This document shows, piece after piece, positions 18,368 to 29,411 of a stretch of DNA of 64,000 bases. Position 1 is the first letter of the stretch. Each line of letters begins with the position of its first letter. The position numbers and the translations under genes were made by a program. This DNA is from Spiribacter roseus. Lineage in GTDB: Bacteria; Pseudomonadota; Gammaproteobacteria; Nitrococcales; Nitrococcaceae. A model generated the notes under the pieces. That model had not been told where the DNA came from. It made no database searches and worked only from the letters and a program-made list of their open reading frames with translations. Location of the stretch: assembly GCF_002813635.1 (NCBI RefSeq), contig NZ_CP016382.1:1302001-1366000 (forward strand), read 5' to 3'.

Positions 18368-19552
18368 TCAACCGCCCTGACGGATTCGCGACAACCCATG
18401 ATCCAGATCGGTCTGGATGTCAGTTAAGTCCTCAAGACCCACCGAGACCCGCACGAGGCCTTCCTGAATGCCCATGGCCTCACGCTGATCCGCCGGCACA
18501 CGACCGTGGGTGGTGGTGGCCGGATGGGTGATGGTCGAGCGGGTATCGCCGAGGTTGGCGGTAATCGAGAGCATCCGGGTATGGTCGATGACGCTCCAGG
18601 CCGCCGCTCGGCCACCCGCGACCTCGAACGAGACGATGCCGCCGAACGCCTTCTGCTGACGGGCCGCCAGCGCATGCTGCGGGTGATCCGCCAGGCCGCT
18701 GTAGAAAACCCGCGTCACCGCCGGGTGCGAGCGCAGCCATTCGGCAAGCGCGGCCGCCTGCTCGCTGTGGGCGCGCATGCGCAGGTTGAGCGTTTCGAGC
18801 CCCTTGAGGAATACCCAGGCATTGAACGGACTCATCGTCGGCCCGGCCGTGCGCAGCACCGGGAAGATGTGCCGATCCAGGGTATCGGCGTCACCGACCA
18901 GCGCACCGCCCACACAGCGCCCCTGACCATCGAGGTATTTGGTGGCGGAGTGCGAGACGATGTCCGCGCCCCAATCCAACGGCCGCTGCAGGGCCGAGGT
19001 GCAGAAGCAGTTATCCACCACCAGCCGCGCATCGTGGGCGTGGGCCAGATCCGCGAGGGCACGGATGTCCGCCACTTCGGTCAACGGGTTCGACGGCGTT
19101 TCGAGGAACAGCATCTGCGTTTCGGGGCGCATCGCCCCTGCCCAGGCATCCACGTCCGTCGGTGAGACGAAATCGGTGTGCACCCCGAACCGCGACAGCT
19201 GGTTGGCGAACAGCGAACTCGTGGTCCCGAACACACCCAGCGAGCAGATCACATGATCGCCGGTCCGCAGCAGCCCCATGCACAGGCTGAGAATCGCCGA
19301 CATGCCCGAGGCCGTGGCGATTGCCCGTTCGCCGCCTTCCATCGCCGCCAGACGGTTTTCGAAGGCCCGCACGGTGGGGTTGGTGAACCGCGAATAGATA
19401 TTCCCCGATTCCTCGCCGCTGAACCGTGCCGCCGCCTCGGCCGCGCTCCGAAAGGTGAAGCTCGACGTGGGGAATATCGCCTCGGAGTGCTCCTGCTCGG
19501 GCGTCCGCTCCCAGCCCGCACGCAGGCCGGTGGTGTCGTCGCCCCAACTCAC
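18368..19552 (-). CDS. metZ: O-succinylhomoserine sulfhydrylase
   Basis: PLP enzyme that makes homocysteine directly from an activated homoserine and sulfide (direct sulfhydrylation in methionine synthesis). The 394-residue product has the Cys/Met-metabolism fold, with SRFTNPTV, the PLP-stacking region [10 protein letters not shown] and the Schiff-base lysine in [13 protein letters not shown]. The order purF-metZ is typical of Pseudomonas-like gammaproteobacteria, whose enzyme uses O-succinylhomoserine; the acyl specificity here is inferred from that. Its ATG overlaps the purF stop by four bases. It is the last gene of the long minus-strand block. Confidence 0.92.
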   Translation of the reverse strand: MSWGDDTTGLRAGWERTPEQEHSEAIFPTSSFTFRSAAEAAARFSGEESGNIYSRFTNPTVRAFENRLAAMEGGERAIATASGMSAILSLCMGLLRTGDHVICSLGVFGTTSSLFANQLSRFGVHTDFVSPTDVDAWAGAMRPETQMLFLETPSNPLTEVADIRALADLAHAHDARLVVDNCFCTSALQRPLDWGADIVSHSATKYLDGQGRCVGGALVGDADTLDRHIFPVLRTAGPTMSPFNAWVFLKGLETLNLRMRAHSEQAAALAEWLRSHPAVTRVFYSGLADHPQHALAARQQKAFGGIVSFEVAGGRAAAWSVIDHTRMLSITANLGDTRSTITHPATTTHGRVPADQREAMGIQEGLVRVSVGLEDLTDIQTDLDHGLSRIRQGG

Positions 19553-21060
19553 GAGCGCACCATCCCGAGTTCGTTCACGGCGGTGCTCTCCTGGCCCACC
19601 TGACGCGCCGCCTCGCCGCGCTGCGCCTCAAGCTGCAGCAGGTAGTCGACGCTGATGTCGCCGGTCACATAGCGGCCGTCGAAGCATGAGCAGTCAAAGC
19701 TGCCGATGCCGCTATTGCCCTCGCGTACCGCGGCCACCAGATCCTCGAGGTCCTGGTAGATCATCCCGTCGGCGCCGATGGTCTGGCGGATATCCTCCAC
19801 CGATCGGCCATGCGCGAGCAGCTCCCGGGCCGCCGGCATGTCGATGCCATAGACATTGGGATAACGCACCGGCGGTGCGGCCGAGGCAAAGAACACCTTG
19901 TTGGCACCGGCGTCGCGGGCCATCTCGATGATCTGCTCCGACGTGGTGCCGCGGACGATGGAGTCATCGAGCAGCAGGACATTCTTGCCGCGGAATTCCA
20001 GTTCGATGGGATTGAGCTTCTGGCGGACGGATTTCTTCCGCACGGCTTGGCCCGGCATGATGAAGGTCCGGCCGATATAGCGGTTTTTGATGAATCCCTC
20101 GCGGTACCGGATGTTGAGATCGTTGGCCAGATCCAGCGCACTGGTGCGGCTGGTATCCGGAATGGGGATGACCACGTCGATGTCGTGATGCGCCCACTCG
20201 CGTTTGATCTTGCGGGCCAAGGTCCGCCCCATCCGCAGCCGCGATTTGTAGACCGAGACATCATCGAGCATGGAATCGGGCCGGGACAGGTAGACGTATT
20301 CGAAAATGCACGGCGAGAGCGCGGTCTCAGTGGCGCACTGGCGGGTGTGCAGACGCCCTTCGAGATCGATGAACACGGCCTCGCCGGGCGCCACATCCCG
20401 GATGAGCCGGAAGCCGAGAACGCTCAACGCGACGCTCTCCGAGGCGATCATGTACTCGGTGCCCGAGGGCGTCTCGCGACTGCCGAAACACAGCGGCCGG
20501 ATGCCATTGGGATCACGGAAGCCGAGCACGCCATAGCCGTTGATCATGGCCACGGCGGCGTACCCGCCATGGCAGCGCTCGTGAATACCAGTGACCGCAT
20601 TGAAGATGTCCGACTCGTCCACCCGCAGCTTACCCAGCTCGGCGAGCTTATGGGCGAACACGTTGAGGAGGATTTCGGAATCGGAGCTGGTATTGATGTG
20701 GCGGAGATCTTCGAGAAAGAGATCGCGCTTGATAGCCTCGGCGTTGGTCAGGTTGCCATTGTGGGCGATGCTGATGCCGTAGGGTGAGTTGACGTAGAAC
20801 GGCTGGGCCTCGGCCGCACTGGCGCAGCCGGCGGTGGGATAGCGGCAGTGACCGATTCCCATGTTGCCCTGCAGCTGCATCATGTCCTGAGTGCTGAAGA
20901 CATCGCGCACCAGACCGTTGTCCTTGCGCAGATGCAGCCGGCCGCGATCAAAGGTCATGATGCCGGCGGCATCCTGCCCGCGATGCTGGAGGACCGTCAG
21001 GCCATCATAAAGGGCCTGGTTGACCGGTTCCCGGGCCACCATGCCGATTACGCCACACAT
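19549..21060 (-). CDS. purF: Amidophosphoribosyltransferase
   Basis: Committed step of purine synthesis: PRPP plus glutamine to phosphoribosylamine. The 503-residue protein begins MCGVIGMV. Cys2 becomes the N-terminal nucleophile of the Ntn glutaminase domain ([20 protein letters not shown]). The C-terminal PRTase domain carries the PRPP loop [13 protein letters not shown] near residue 365. The start at 21060 is fixed by the need for the Cys at position 2; longer frames are spurious. It sits between cvpA (four-base gap) and metZ (four-base overlap), an arrangement shared with Pseudomonas. Confidence 0.98.
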   Translation of the reverse strand: MCGVIGMVAREPVNQALYDGLTVLQHRGQDAAGIMTFDRGRLHLRKDNGLVRDVFSTQDMMQLQGNMGIGHCRYPTAGCASAAEAQPFYVNSPYGISIAHNGNLTNAEAIKRDLFLEDLRHINTSSDSEILLNVFAHKLAELGKLRVDESDIFNAVTGIHERCHGGYAAVAMINGYGVLGFRDPNGIRPLCFGSRETPSGTEYMIASESVALSVLGFRLIRDVAPGEAVFIDLEGRLHTRQCATETALSPCIFEYVYLSRPDSMLDDVSVYKSRLRMGRTLARKIKREWAHHDIDVVIPIPDTSRTSALDLANDLNIRYREGFIKNRYIGRTFIMPGQAVRKKSVRQKLNPIELEFRGKNVLLLDDSIVRGTTSEQIIEMARDAGANKVFFASAAPPVRYPNVYGIDMPAARELLAHGRSVEDIRQTIGADGMIYQDLEDLVAAVREGNSGIGSFDCSCFDGRYVTGDISVDYLLQLEAQRGEAARQVGQESTAVNELGMVRS

Positions 21061-21064
21061 AGAT

Positions 21065-21655
21065 TCAGCTCCCGCTCTCGCCGTTGGATTGTGAATTGAT
21101 CTGACAGTAGGCTTCCCAGTAGGCGAACGCCGCCGTGCCGTTGACCGGTGCCTGTGACACCCCGGGCACCTGACGCGCCTGTTCAAGCCAGCTGCCGACC
21201 TGTGCATGACAGACCCATGGGCGATAACCCTGCGCGATCACCGACTCCCGCCACCAGGTCTCGTTGGGGACCGCGGTCAGGCCCGCCCCCAGCACCACCA
21301 CGCCAATCAGCAGCAGGCCGCGCAGCGCACCGAAGACCACGCCCAGCAGCCGGTCGGTGCCCGACAATCCGGTCCGTCCAACCAGCATGCGGGCGAGAAA
21401 ACTCACCAGCGCCCCCACCAGCAGGGTCAGGATGAAAAGCCCAGCGAATCCGGCCACCAGCCGTAGCATTGAGGAGGCGAGCCAGGGTGACAGGTAATCG
21501 CCCACCTGGGCGCTGTAGCGGACGCCGACCCAGAAAGCCGCCACCCAGACCAGCACCGAAATGACCTCGCGGACGAATCCGCGAATCACACCGATGACCA
21601 CCGACAGCGCGATGACGCCGATAAACGCGAGATCCAGCCAGTTCAACGGTGTCAT
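21065..21655 (-). CDS. cvpA: CvpA family inner membrane protein
   Basis: The 196-residue protein has four hydrophobic segments within the first 125 residues ([20 protein letters not shown], then a glycine-rich series), followed by a soluble C-terminal tail. Family members are needed for colicin V production in E. coli and have been tied to envelope homeostasis; the molecular activity is unknown. It lies directly before purF, as in E. coli and Pseudomonas, and shares its transcript. Confidence 0.93.
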   Translation of the reverse strand: MTPLNWLDLAFIGVIALSVVIGVIRGFVREVISVLVWVAAFWVGVRYSAQVGDYLSPWLASSMLRLVAGFAGLFILTLLVGALVSFLARMLVGRTGLSGTDRLLGVVFGALRGLLLIGVVVLGAGLTAVPNETWWRESVIAQGYRPWVCHAQVGSWLEQARQVPGVSQAPVNGTAAFAYWEAYCQINSQSNGESGS

Positions 21656-21682
21656 AATTGCGTCATTGTAACAGTCGATCGC

Positions 21683-22198
21683 CTAGGGCTCGACGATATA
21701 GCCGGGCAGATCGTGATCCTCAGCCAGGCGCTGGGCCATTGCCTCAGCCGCCGACCGCGTGTCCACCGGGCCCACCTGAACGCGATAGCGCAGACGATCC
21801 TCGCGGTCATTCTCGGCGATGCGGACCGTCAGGCCATCCTCATCGAGCCGCCCCGACAGGCGCCGGGCGTTCTCGAGACTGCCAAACGCGCCGACCTGCA
21901 CGAAAAATCCCGCGCCACTGCCCGCCGCCGGGTCCGGGCTCACGGGCGCCGGGGCCTCGGATGGTGCCGCTTCCTCGGGGGGAACCGGCTCCGGTGTCCC
22001 GTCGGTGGTGTCTTCGGGCAGGCTCGGCGCCGCGTCGAGGGAAGGCTCGGCGGGCATGTCCAGCTGTATATCGACGCGGGTCTGCTCCACCGGGCCACTC
22101 AGCAGCATCGGCAGGAAGATGACACCCAGCGCGACCAGCACGATCGCCCCGATCAACCGCTGTCTGAATCGCTGATCCACCCCTGTGCTCCGCGTCAC
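21683..22198 (-). CDS. dedD: SPOR-domain protein, DedD-like
   Basis: A 171-residue single-pass inner-membrane protein. A short cytoplasmic N-terminus precedes one membrane segment (LIGAIVLVALGVIFLPMLL, about 12-30). A Pro/Glu-rich periplasmic linker follows (about 40-95). The C-terminal SPOR domain (FFVQVGAFGSLENARRLSGRL...) would bind denuded peptidoglycan at the septum. The position between folC and cvpA is that of E. coli dedD, a non-essential division protein. The linker is rich in Pro, Glu and Ala and is likely disordered. Confidence 0.92.
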   Translation of the reverse strand: MTRSTGVDQRFRQRLIGAIVLVALGVIFLPMLLSGPVEQTRVDIQLDMPAEPSLDAAPSLPEDTTDGTPEPVPPEEAAPSEAPAPVSPDPAAGSGAGFFVQVGAFGSLENARRLSGRLDEDGLTVRIAENDREDRLRYRVQVGPVDTRSAAEAMAQRLAEDHDLPGYIVEP

Positions 22199-22207
22199 TC
22201 CACCGCC

Positions 22208-23500
22208 TCAGTCTCGGCTGCTGCCGCCCGCGTTGCAAGGGACAACGCCTGCCTGCATGAACGCCTCGACGACCCGGAAGGATCCCGCGGCCACCGCCAG
22301 ATCGCTGCCCGCTGCGCGTTGCTCAAGCTGCTGACGCGCCCCGGCCGCATCACCACGGCCAATCACCACCGCACCGACATCCGCCAGCGCCCGTTCAATC
22401 GCCTCGGCGGAATGACTCTGAGGATCGTCCAGCGACAGGGCATACCACTCATCAACCACCGGGGCGAGCCGCTCGATCAGCACCCGCAGCGGCTTGCGGG
22501 CCATCAACCCGAACGCCATACGCACCCGGCCGTGCTCGCGATGGGCGGCCAGTCGGCGGGCGAGCAACTCGATGGCCGACGGGTTGTGACCGACATCAAG
22601 CAGCCATCCACCCCCCGGCCCCGGCGCCCGCGACTGACGCCCGATAAGACGCGCCTTGGCGAGCCCCCGGGCGACACTGGCGGCGTCGACACCCAGCGAT
22701 GGCATGCCACGGGTCAGCGCCGCCACCGCTCCGGCGGCGTTGGCGAGCGCCGCATCGCCCATCCACTCCGGGCGGGGCAGATGCGCATAGTGGCGGTGAT
22801 CGTCATGCCACGACCAGTCCCCATCGCCGCTGGCATACCCATAGTCCCGGCCCAGCTGATGCAGCGGGGCGGGTAGCGCCGCAGCCCGCTCGGCAATCCG
22901 CTGCGGTGGCTGGGGATCGGAGCAGATGATCGGCCGATGCGGCCGGGCGATCCCGAGTTTTTCACCGGCAATGGCCTCGCGGGTGTCGCCCAGCCACTCC
23001 ATGTGATCGAGATCGATGGTGGTGATCACCGCCACCTCCGGGTCCAGGCAGTTGCTCGCATCCAGCCGGCCGCCCAGTCCTACTTCCAGCACCCATGGAT
23101 GGGCCCCGGCGGCCCGAAAACACCAGACAGCGGCGAGTGTCGAGAACTCGAAGTAAGTGAGGGTGATCGATCCGCGCGCACGGTCAATGGCCTCGAACGC
23201 GGCCACGATGTCGGCGTCGTCCGCGGGCTTTCCATCAATGCGGATACGCTCGTTGTAGCGCAGCAGGTGGGGCGAAGTGAAGGCACCCGGGCGATGACCG
23301 GCAGCCTGCAGGATTGATTCGAGGCAGGCCACGGTACTGCCTTTGCCGTTGGTTCCCGCCACGGTGATGATCGGCGTTGGATCGCTTTGCAGCTCCAGCC
23401 GCCGGGCGACCTCGGTGATCCGCTCCAGACCCAGATCGATCCCGCGCGGATGCACCCCCTCGAGCCAGGCGAGCCAGCGCTCGAGCACGGTCGCGGCCAT
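22208..23500 (-). CDS. folC: Bifunctional dihydrofolate synthase / folylpolyglutamate synthase
   Basis: Mur-ligase-like enzyme that adds glutamate to dihydropteroate and then further glutamates to folate. The 430-residue product has the P-loop VAGTNGKGSTV (about 45-56), the FTSPHLLRYNERI segment, and an ATP/Mg site around ITTIDLDHMEWLG. The C-terminal ligase domain contains DVGHNPSAIELL. It lies between accD and dedD with nine-base gaps on each side, the conserved gammaproteobacterial order. Confidence 0.96.
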   Translation of the reverse strand: MAATVLERWLAWLEGVHPRGIDLGLERITEVARRLELQSDPTPIITVAGTNGKGSTVACLESILQAAGHRPGAFTSPHLLRYNERIRIDGKPADDADIVAAFEAIDRARGSITLTYFEFSTLAAVWCFRAAGAHPWVLEVGLGGRLDASNCLDPEVAVITTIDLDHMEWLGDTREAIAGEKLGIARPHRPIICSDPQPPQRIAERAAALPAPLHQLGRDYGYASGDGDWSWHDDHRHYAHLPRPEWMGDAALANAAGAVAALTRGMPSLGVDAASVARGLAKARLIGRQSRAPGPGGGWLLDVGHNPSAIELLARRLAAHREHGRVRMAFGLMARKPLRVLIERLAPVVDEWYALSLDDPQSHSAEAIERALADVGAVVIGRGDAAGARQQLEQRAAGSDLAVAAGSFRVVEAFMQAGVVPCNAGGSSRD

Positions 23501-23509
23501 TGGCGTCGA

Positions 23510-24394
23510 TCAGCTCGGGGCGGCGGCGGCCTGCCGGGGCGCCGGGGCATGGGTCAGCATCGCCAGCAGGGAGGCAATGCGCACACGCTGCTCACGGCGG
23601 TCGATGATCCGGTCCACCGCGCCGTGTTCAAGCAGAAATTCACTGCGCTGAAACCCCTCGGGCAACGTCTCGCGCACGGTCTGCTCAATGACCCGGGGCC
23701 CGGCAAAACCGATCAGCGCGCCGGGTTCGGCGACGATGATATCGCCCAGGGTCGCGAGACTGGCGGACACACCCCCCATGGTGGGATCGGTGAGGACGCT
23801 GACGAATGGTACGCCGGCGTCCGAGAGCCGCTTCAGTGCGGCACTGGTCTTGGCCATCTGCATGAGCGAGAGCAGTGCCTCCTGCATGCGCGCGCCCCCG
23901 CTGGCGCTGAAACACACCAGCGGGCAGCCCGACTCGCGGGCCTGCTCGGCGGCGCGCACGAAGCGCTCCCCGACCACAGCCCCCATGGACCCGCCCATGA
24001 AGCGAAATTCAAAGGCCACCGCCACAACGGGCTGATCCATCAGCGTGCCGCGCATGGCCACCAGCGCGTCCCGCTCGCCAGTGGTGCGCTGCGCCTGACT
24101 CAGCCGATCCTTATAGCGCTTGGAATCCTTGAACCGCAGCGTATCGACGGGCTGCAGCTCGGCACCGATCTCGCTCTGCCCGGCTTCGTCCAGAAACAGC
24201 GCCAGCCGCCGCCGTGCGCCAATGCGCATATGGGCGTCACACTTGGGGCAGACTTCGAGATTGCGCTCAAGCTCGGGCCGATAAAGCACGGCATTGCAGG
24301 CCTCGCACTTGGTCCAGAGCCCCTCGGGAATGCTGTGACTGCGCCCGCCCTCGGTGCGGATCCGCGAGGGCATGAGCTTTTCAAACCAGCTCAA
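23510..24394 (-). CDS. accD: Acetyl-CoA carboxylase carboxyltransferase subunit beta
   Basis: Beta half of the carboxyltransferase that transfers CO2 from biotin to acetyl-CoA, the first step of fatty-acid synthesis. The 294-residue protein has the N-terminal four-cysteine zinc ribbon C30/C33/C49/C52 and the crotonase-like core ([35 protein letters not shown]). It works with AccA, which is not in this window. Its ATG overlaps the trpA stop by four bases, and folC follows nine bases later. Confidence 0.98.
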   Translation of the reverse strand: MSWFEKLMPSRIRTEGGRSHSIPEGLWTKCEACNAVLYRPELERNLEVCPKCDAHMRIGARRRLALFLDEAGQSEIGAELQPVDTLRFKDSKRYKDRLSQAQRTTGERDALVAMRGTLMDQPVVAVAFEFRFMGGSMGAVVGERFVRAAEQARESGCPLVCFSASGGARMQEALLSLMQMAKTSAALKRLSDAGVPFVSVLTDPTMGGVSASLATLGDIIVAEPGALIGFAGPRVIEQTVRETLPEGFQRSEFLLEHGAVDRIIDRREQRVRIASLLAMLTHAPAPRQAAAAPS

Positions 24395-25215
24395 TCCACC
24401 ACCTCCGCCAGCGGTGTATCAAGGCCGGCACGCAGCTCGCGGGTGATGGCCTCGACCGCATCGCCGATGGCGGCGTCGTCACCGACATTCTCGGCGATGC
24501 GCGAGACGATGGCCGTGCCCACCACGACCGCGTCGGCGACCTGGCCGAGGCGGGCCGCGTCATGGCCGCTCCGCACCCCGAACCCGACACCCACCGGTGT
24601 GCGGGTGGCCTGACGGATCGTATCGACATGGCTGCCGACGTCATCCACATCCAGGGTGCCTGCGCCGGTCACACCCTTGAGCGAGACATAGTAGACAAAC
24701 CCGCTGGCCTGGCCGCAGATCGAGTTGACGCGCTCCATCCGGGTGGTGGGCGCGACCAGCCAGATCGGATCCAGCGAGTGCGAGAGCAGCGCCGCCACCA
24801 GCTCGCTGCCCTCCTCGGGCGGCAGGTCGACGGTAAGGACGCCGTCCACGCCGGCGGCAGCGGCATCCCGGGCAAAGGCCTGGTAACCGATCTGCTCGAT
24901 GGGGTTGAGATAGCCCATCAGCACCACCGGCGTATCGTTATCGGTGCGACGGAAATCGCGCACCATCTCGAGTACGCCACGCAGCCCGGTGCCGTTCTCG
25001 AGCGCACGGTCGCAGGCCGACTGGATGACCGGCCCGTCCGCCATCGGATCGGAAAACGGCATGCCCACCTCGATCACATCGGCGCCGGCGTCCACCAGCC
25101 GGTGCATGAGCGGGACCGTCGCCCGGGGGTGCGGATCGCCGCCGGTCAGATAGGTGACCAGGGTCTTGCGCTGCTCAGCGCGGCGCTGCTCAAAGCGGTG
25201 CCCGATCCGGCTCAT
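24391..25215 (-). CDS. trpA: Tryptophan synthase alpha chain
   Basis: Cleaves indole-3-glycerol phosphate and channels indole to the beta subunit. The TIM-barrel protein of 274 residues has the catalytic glutamate in [11 protein letters not shown] and the acid in VDLPPEEG. The phosphate loop GFGVRSG is near residue 220. It overlaps trpB and accD by four bases each, so it is translated as part of a coupled chain. Placement of trpBA between trpF and accD recurs in several gammaproteobacteria. Confidence 0.98.
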   Translation of the reverse strand: MSRIGHRFEQRRAEQRKTLVTYLTGGDPHPRATVPLMHRLVDAGADVIEVGMPFSDPMADGPVIQSACDRALENGTGLRGVLEMVRDFRRTDNDTPVVLMGYLNPIEQIGYQAFARDAAAAGVDGVLTVDLPPEEGSELVAALLSHSLDPIWLVAPTTRMERVNSICGQASGFVYYVSLKGVTGAGTLDVDDVGSHVDTIRQATRTPVGVGFGVRSGHDAARLGQVADAVVVGTAIVSRIAENVGDDAAIGDAVEAITRELRAGLDTPLAEVVD

Positions 25216-26444
25216 AGTTCCATCCCCTCTACCTCGGCCACAGTGTTGATGTCCTTGTCGCCACGACCCGAACAGTTGATGACGATGATCTGATCGGGCG
25301 ACATGTCCGCGGCCAGCTTTTCGGCATAGGCGATGGCGTGAGCGGTTTCCAGCGCGGGGATGATCCCCTCGAGCTGCGCCAGGTTGTGGAATGCCGCGAG
25401 CGCATCGTCATCGTCCACCGCCACGTACTGGACACGCCCGGTGTCCTTGAGCCAGGCATGCTCTGGCCCGACCCCCGGATAATCCAGGCCCGCCGAGACC
25501 GAATGGGTGGGCATGATCTGGCCGTCGGCGTTTTCCATCAGGTAGGTCCGGTTGCCATGCAGCACACCGGGGCGCCCCGCCGACAGCGGCGCTGCATGGC
25601 GCTCGGTGGCGACGCCCTCACCACCGGCCTCGGCCCCGTAGATGGCGACACCCGTATCGCCGAGGAAGGGGTGGAACATGCCGATGGCATTTGAGCCGCC
25701 GCCCACGCAGGCCACCAGCGCATCGGGCAGCCGCCCGTGCTGCTCGAGGCACTGTTCGCGGGTTTCGCGGCCGATCACCGCCTGAAAATCCCGGACCATT
25801 TCCGGATAGGGGTGCGGTCCGGCGACGGTGCCGATGATGTAGAACGTATCATCGACATTGGCCGCCCAGTCGCGGAATGCCTCATTGAGGGCGTCCTTGA
25901 GGGTGCGGGTGCCGGAGTCCACCGGCACCACCCGGGCACCCATCAGCCGCATGCGGTAGACATTGACCGACTGCCGGCGGACATCCTCGGCGCCCATGTA
26001 GACGATGCACTCGAGCCCCAGCCGGGCGCAGACAGCGGCGGTTGCCACCCCGTGCTGGCCGGCGCCGGTCTCGGCCACGATCCGGCGCTTGCCCATGCGC
26101 ACCGCCAGCAATGCCTGACCCATGGTGTTGTTGATCTTGTGCGCACCGGTGTGATCCAGATCCTCGCGCTTGAGGTACAGCTGCGCCCCACCCACGTTTT
26201 CCGTCCAGTGCCGGGCGAAGTACAGCGGCGTCGGCCGGCCGACGTAGTACTGCAGGTCGGCATACAGTTCGGCCTGGAACTCGGCGTCCGTCCGAAAGCG
26301 GTCATAGGCGGCGGCCAACTCCTCGAGCGGCGCCATGAGCAGCTCGGGGACGAAACGCCCGCCGTAGGGACCGAAATGCCCGAGCGGGTCGGGGAACTCG
26401 CCGTAATCGACGGGGGCTTCAATCGCCTGGATGACGTTCGACAC
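25212..26444 (-). CDS. trpB: Tryptophan synthase beta chain
   Basis: PLP enzyme that joins indole and serine to give tryptophan. The 410-residue product has [11 protein letters not shown], the PLP lysine in [14 protein letters not shown], the [11 protein letters not shown] turn and the phosphate-binding GGGSNAIG. The start is a GTG at 26444 with AAGAGG upstream; it overlaps the trpF 3' end by 26 bases. It forms the alpha2-beta2 complex with the adjacent TrpA. Confidence 0.98.
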   Translation of the reverse strand: MSNVIQAIEAPVDYGEFPDPLGHFGPYGGRFVPELLMAPLEELAAAYDRFRTDAEFQAELYADLQYYVGRPTPLYFARHWTENVGGAQLYLKREDLDHTGAHKINNTMGQALLAVRMGKRRIVAETGAGQHGVATAAVCARLGLECIVYMGAEDVRRQSVNVYRMRLMGARVVPVDSGTRTLKDALNEAFRDWAANVDDTFYIIGTVAGPHPYPEMVRDFQAVIGRETREQCLEQHGRLPDALVACVGGGSNAIGMFHPFLGDTGVAIYGAEAGGEGVATERHAAPLSAGRPGVLHGNRTYLMENADGQIMPTHSVSAGLDYPGVGPEHAWLKDTGRVQYVAVDDDDALAAFHNLAQLEGIIPALETAHAIAYAEKLAADMSPDQIIVINCSGRGDKDINTVAEVEGMEL

Positions 26445-27054
26445 GATAGACCTCTTCTATGAAGGCGGCGATGCTTCGCCGATCCTTGATCCCAGGGGCG
26501 GATTCGACGCCGCTGCTGCAGTCGACGCCCCAGGGTCGAATGGCTTCGACGGCCTCGGCGACGTTATCGACGCGGAGTCCGCCGGCCACGATGATGCGGG
26601 GTTCAGCCGGCAGCGACTGGTGCCAGTCGAATGCCTCGCCACTGCCGCCAGCCGCCCCCGGCGGGTGTCCATCGAGCAGCAGCCCGGCCGCGGCCGGATG
26701 CTCGCGGGCCACCGCCCAGGCATCGCCGCCGGCCATGCCGACTGCCTTGATGTAGCGATCACCGAACTGTTCGCAGAACGCCGCCGACTCATTGCCGTGA
26801 AACTGCAGCAGATCCAGCGGAACAGCTGATCTGACCCGCCGGACCTGCGCGGCATCCGCGTCCAGGAACAGTCCCACGGCGCTCACCAGCGGCGGCAGCG
26901 CCGCCACGATCCGGGCGGCCTGCGCCTCGCTGACACAGCGCCGGCTGGGCGGATGAAACACCAGTCCGATCGCATCGGCGCCGGCCTCCGCCGCCATCAC
27001 CGCGTCTTCGGGTCGCATCACGCCGCAGATTTTGATCCGGCACCGCACAGTCAT
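26419..27054 (-). CDS. trpF: Phosphoribosylanthranilate isomerase
   Basis: Amadori isomerase, third step from chorismate to tryptophan. The stand-alone TIM barrel of 211 residues has the catalytic cysteine in [11 protein letters not shown], the LLQFHGNES segment and a C-terminal acid in [10 protein letters not shown]. In enteric bacteria this activity is fused to TrpC; here it is separate, as in Pseudomonas. It follows truA by three bases and overlaps trpB by 26. TrpC, TrpD and TrpE are not in the window. Confidence 0.97.
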   Translation of the reverse strand: MTVRCRIKICGVMRPEDAVMAAEAGADAIGLVFHPPSRRCVSEAQAARIVAALPPLVSAVGLFLDADAAQVRRVRSAVPLDLLQFHGNESAAFCEQFGDRYIKAVGMAGGDAWAVAREHPAAAGLLLDGHPPGAAGGSGEAFDWHQSLPAEPRIIVAGGLRVDNVAEAVEAIRPWGVDCSSGVESAPGIKDRRSIAAFIEEVYRVERHPGD

Positions 27055-27057
27055 AGT

Positions 27058-27858
27058 TTACTCATCGCCCTCATCAAGGGCAAAAACCGGCCCCTTCGGC
27101 GGCACCGGCAGGCCAAACCGCGCCGGATAGTCAACGCCCACCAGATACAGCCCGGCGGCCGGCGCCGTCACGCCCGCGCGCCGGCGATCCCTGGCTGCCA
27201 GCACCTGCCCCACCCAGTCGGGGGGATGGTCGCCGGCGCCCACCCGCATGAGCGTTCCTACCATATTACGGACCATGTGATGCAGGAAGGCGTTCGCGCG
27301 GATATCAAAAACAAGCACTCCGTGGCGCCGGTGGATGCCAAGCGCATCCACCCGGCGATGCGGGTGATGGGCCTGACAGCCCGCGGCACGGAAACTGCTG
27401 AAGTCGTGCTCACCGAGCAGCGCGACGGCGGCCTGCTGCATCGGTTCAACCGCCAGCGACCGCCATGTCCAGCCCACACGATTGCGCAGCAGCACCGGCT
27501 GCGTCGGCCGGTCGACCAGCAGATAGCGATACCGCCGTGACGCCGCCGAGCGCCGGGCATCAAACCCGCTCACTGACTGCACCGCCCAGCGCACGCCGAT
27601 GCCGCCCGGCAGATGCGTATTCACCCCCCTGACCCAGGCCCGGTCCGGACGCGTGGCGTGGGTGTCAAAATGCACGACCTGCTCACAGGCATGCACGCCG
27701 GCATCGGTCCGCCCGGCTGCCACGGTGGTCACCGGATGACAGGCCACCACAGCCAGTGCCTGCTCCAGTCGCGCCTGGACGGTATCCGCGTGGTGCTGAC
27801 GCTGCCAGCCGCTGTACGCGCTGCCGTCGTACTCGACGCCGAGCACCACCCGGGTCAT
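27058..27858 (-). CDS. truA: tRNA pseudouridine(38-40) synthase TruA
   Basis: Isomerises uridines 38-40 in the anticodon arm of many tRNAs. The 266-residue product has the catalytic aspartate D52 in AAGRTDAGVHA, together with VEYDGSAYSGWQRQ and FLHHMVRNMVGTL. It overlaps the fimV stop by four bases and is followed by trpF after three. The asd-fimV-truA-trpF order is conserved in Pseudomonas-like gammaproteobacteria. Confidence 0.97.
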   Translation of the reverse strand: MTRVVLGVEYDGSAYSGWQRQHHADTVQARLEQALAVVACHPVTTVAAGRTDAGVHACEQVVHFDTHATRPDRAWVRGVNTHLPGGIGVRWAVQSVSGFDARRSAASRRYRYLLVDRPTQPVLLRNRVGWTWRSLAVEPMQQAAVALLGEHDFSSFRAAGCQAHHPHRRVDALGIHRRHGVLVFDIRANAFLHHMVRNMVGTLMRVGAGDHPPDWVGQVLAARDRRRAGVTAPAAGLYLVGVDYPARFGLPVPPKGPVFALDEGDE

Positions 27859-29411
27859 GCCTGGAACAGCGGATGATCCGGTGACAGCGCCCGTCCCTTG
27901 CGGGCCACCGTCCGCCAGCGCTCGTCATCGGGATCGTCAAGCTGGGCCCGAAGGACATGCGCCTCGGCCTCAAAGCCGGACCGGTCTGAGCGCATCGCCA
28001 GCACGTCGAGCAGCTTCAGGCGCAGATCGATGCTGTCCGGCGCCTCGCCCAACGCCTCGTCCAGCATTGCCTGGGCGGCCTCGAGCCGGCCATGGGCAAT
28101 CCGCTCGCTGGCCTGGGCGAGTGGATCCTCGGGCGCCTCATCCAGCGGGCGCACCCGCGGCTCGCCCAGCGAGGTCTCGGCCACCCCGGCGCTCTGCTCG
28201 ACCCGACCGCCGGCGGGCCGCCAGCTGTTCGGCATGGCGGATGCGGTGTTCTCGCGCGCGCGCCGACGCCGCACAAGCCCCAGCAGGATCAGCGAAAGCA
28301 CCAGTGCCGTTGCCCCGAGAGTCCACTGCACCGCTGGCCGGCGCAGCGTGACGACGGGATTGGCGAGCGCGGCGCGGGCATGCCCTTCAAGCCACGCCCT
28401 CACCTGCCCGGCCGTCAGTGTTTCGGTGGGTGCCGGCGGGTCGGGCGTGGGCGCCGGTTGCGCGCTTTGCGCCTCGAGCCGCGAGAGATCGGCTTCAAGC
28501 CGCGAGAGCGTGGCCTGGAGCGAGCGGTTCTGCTGACTGAGCTCGGCATTGGACGATTCGAGTCGCTGGAGCTGTGCCTCCAGCGGCTCCAGCGCCGCGT
28601 CGAGCCGCTCGCCGACATCCCCCGATCCCGACCCGGTCAGCCGCGGATCCGGTGGCAGCAACTGCAGCCGGGGTACCGGCGATGACGGCGGGGCGGTCGA
28701 TGTCGTCGAGGCCGACCCGGTCACGGTGCTTGCCCCGCCATCGGCCTGCCAGGACCGGCCCTGGGCACGCACCCGCTCGGTGGCCGTGGGCTCGTCCGGG
28801 AACCGCAGCGCTTCGCCACGCGGCACCGCCAGATAGCTGTCACGCCTGAGTGCGTTGACGTTATCGGCACTGAAGCTGGCGGGATTTTCCGCGAGCAGCG
28901 AGAGCATCATCTGATTGTTGGTCACTGTCGGTGGGCGCAACTGCTGGGCCAGACTGTAGAGCGTATCCCCGGAGCGGGTCGGGCCGAATCGGGCGCTGGA
29001 CGCCGGGCTGGCCTGCAGCCGGCCACCTTCGTTGGCGATGCGGTAACGGCGCAGCAACTGCCCGTCCGGCCAGCGCAGACGGACGAGAAACTCCAGCGTC
29101 CCGCCCGGCTCGGACACGGCGGTGGGCGCGGCGGTGGTGACCCGGATTCGATCCGCCGGGGACGTCTCCTGCTGCAGGGTCAGGCGCGGCGGCAGCGTGG
29201 AAGGATTGATCCCTGCCCGGGCATGCCCGCGATCGCTGGCCCGGGTGACGTCGAGCGCGCTGAGCGCCACCGGCCCGGTTTCGCGAATGGTGATGTGCCC
29301 GCGCAGTGGCTCGTCAGGGGCCGAGGCCAGTTGCAGATCGCCCAGCTCAAGGGCCGATGCCGATGGCAGCGCCACCAGCAACAGCCCGGCCAGCGCGATC
29401 GCGGGGCGCAT
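27855..29411 (-). CDS. fimV: FimV-like peptidoglycan-binding / polar-assembly protein
   Basis: The 518-residue precursor has a signal peptide ([20 protein letters not shown]) and the FimV N-terminal beta domain (LELGDLQLASAPDEPLRG). A LysM-like segment (about 150-210, SGDTLYSLAQQL) and a Ser/Pro linker follow. A coiled coil (about 265-325) precedes one membrane span near 372-392 and the cytoplasmic C-terminal FimV motif (DDERWRTVARKGRALSP). In Pseudomonas FimV organises polar type IV pili and signalling. This protein is clearly shorter than the 900-residue Pseudomonas version, mostly in the cytoplasmic acidic repeat region. Its ATG overlaps the asd stop by one base. Confidence 0.88.
   Translation of the reverse strand: MRPAIALAGLLLVALPSASALELGDLQLASAPDEPLRGHITIRETGPVALSALDVTRASDRGHARAGINPSTLPPRLTLQQETSPADRIRVTTAAPTAVSEPGGTLEFLVRLRWPDGQLLRRYRIANEGGRLQASPASSARFGPTRSGDTLYSLAQQLRPPTVTNNQMMLSLLAENPASFSADNVNALRRDSYLAVPRGEALRFPDEPTATERVRAQGRSWQADGGASTVTGSASTTSTAPPSSPVPRLQLLPPDPRLTGSGSGDVGERLDAALEPLEAQLQRLESSNAELSQQNRSLQATLSRLEADLSRLEAQSAQPAPTPDPPAPTETLTAGQVRAWLEGHARAALANPVVTLRRPAVQWTLGATALVLSLILLGLVRRRRARENTASAMPNSWRPAGGRVEQSAGVAETSLGEPRVRPLDEAPEDPLAQASERIAHGRLEAAQAMLDEALGEAPDSIDLRLKLLDVLAMRSDRSGFEAEAHVLRAQLDDPDDERWRTVARKGRALSPDHPLFQA

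Noticed and set aside
26419-27054. Tryptophan attenuator or leader peptide ahead of trpF
   Set aside because: trpF starts three bases after truA; there is no leader and no Trp-rich short frame.
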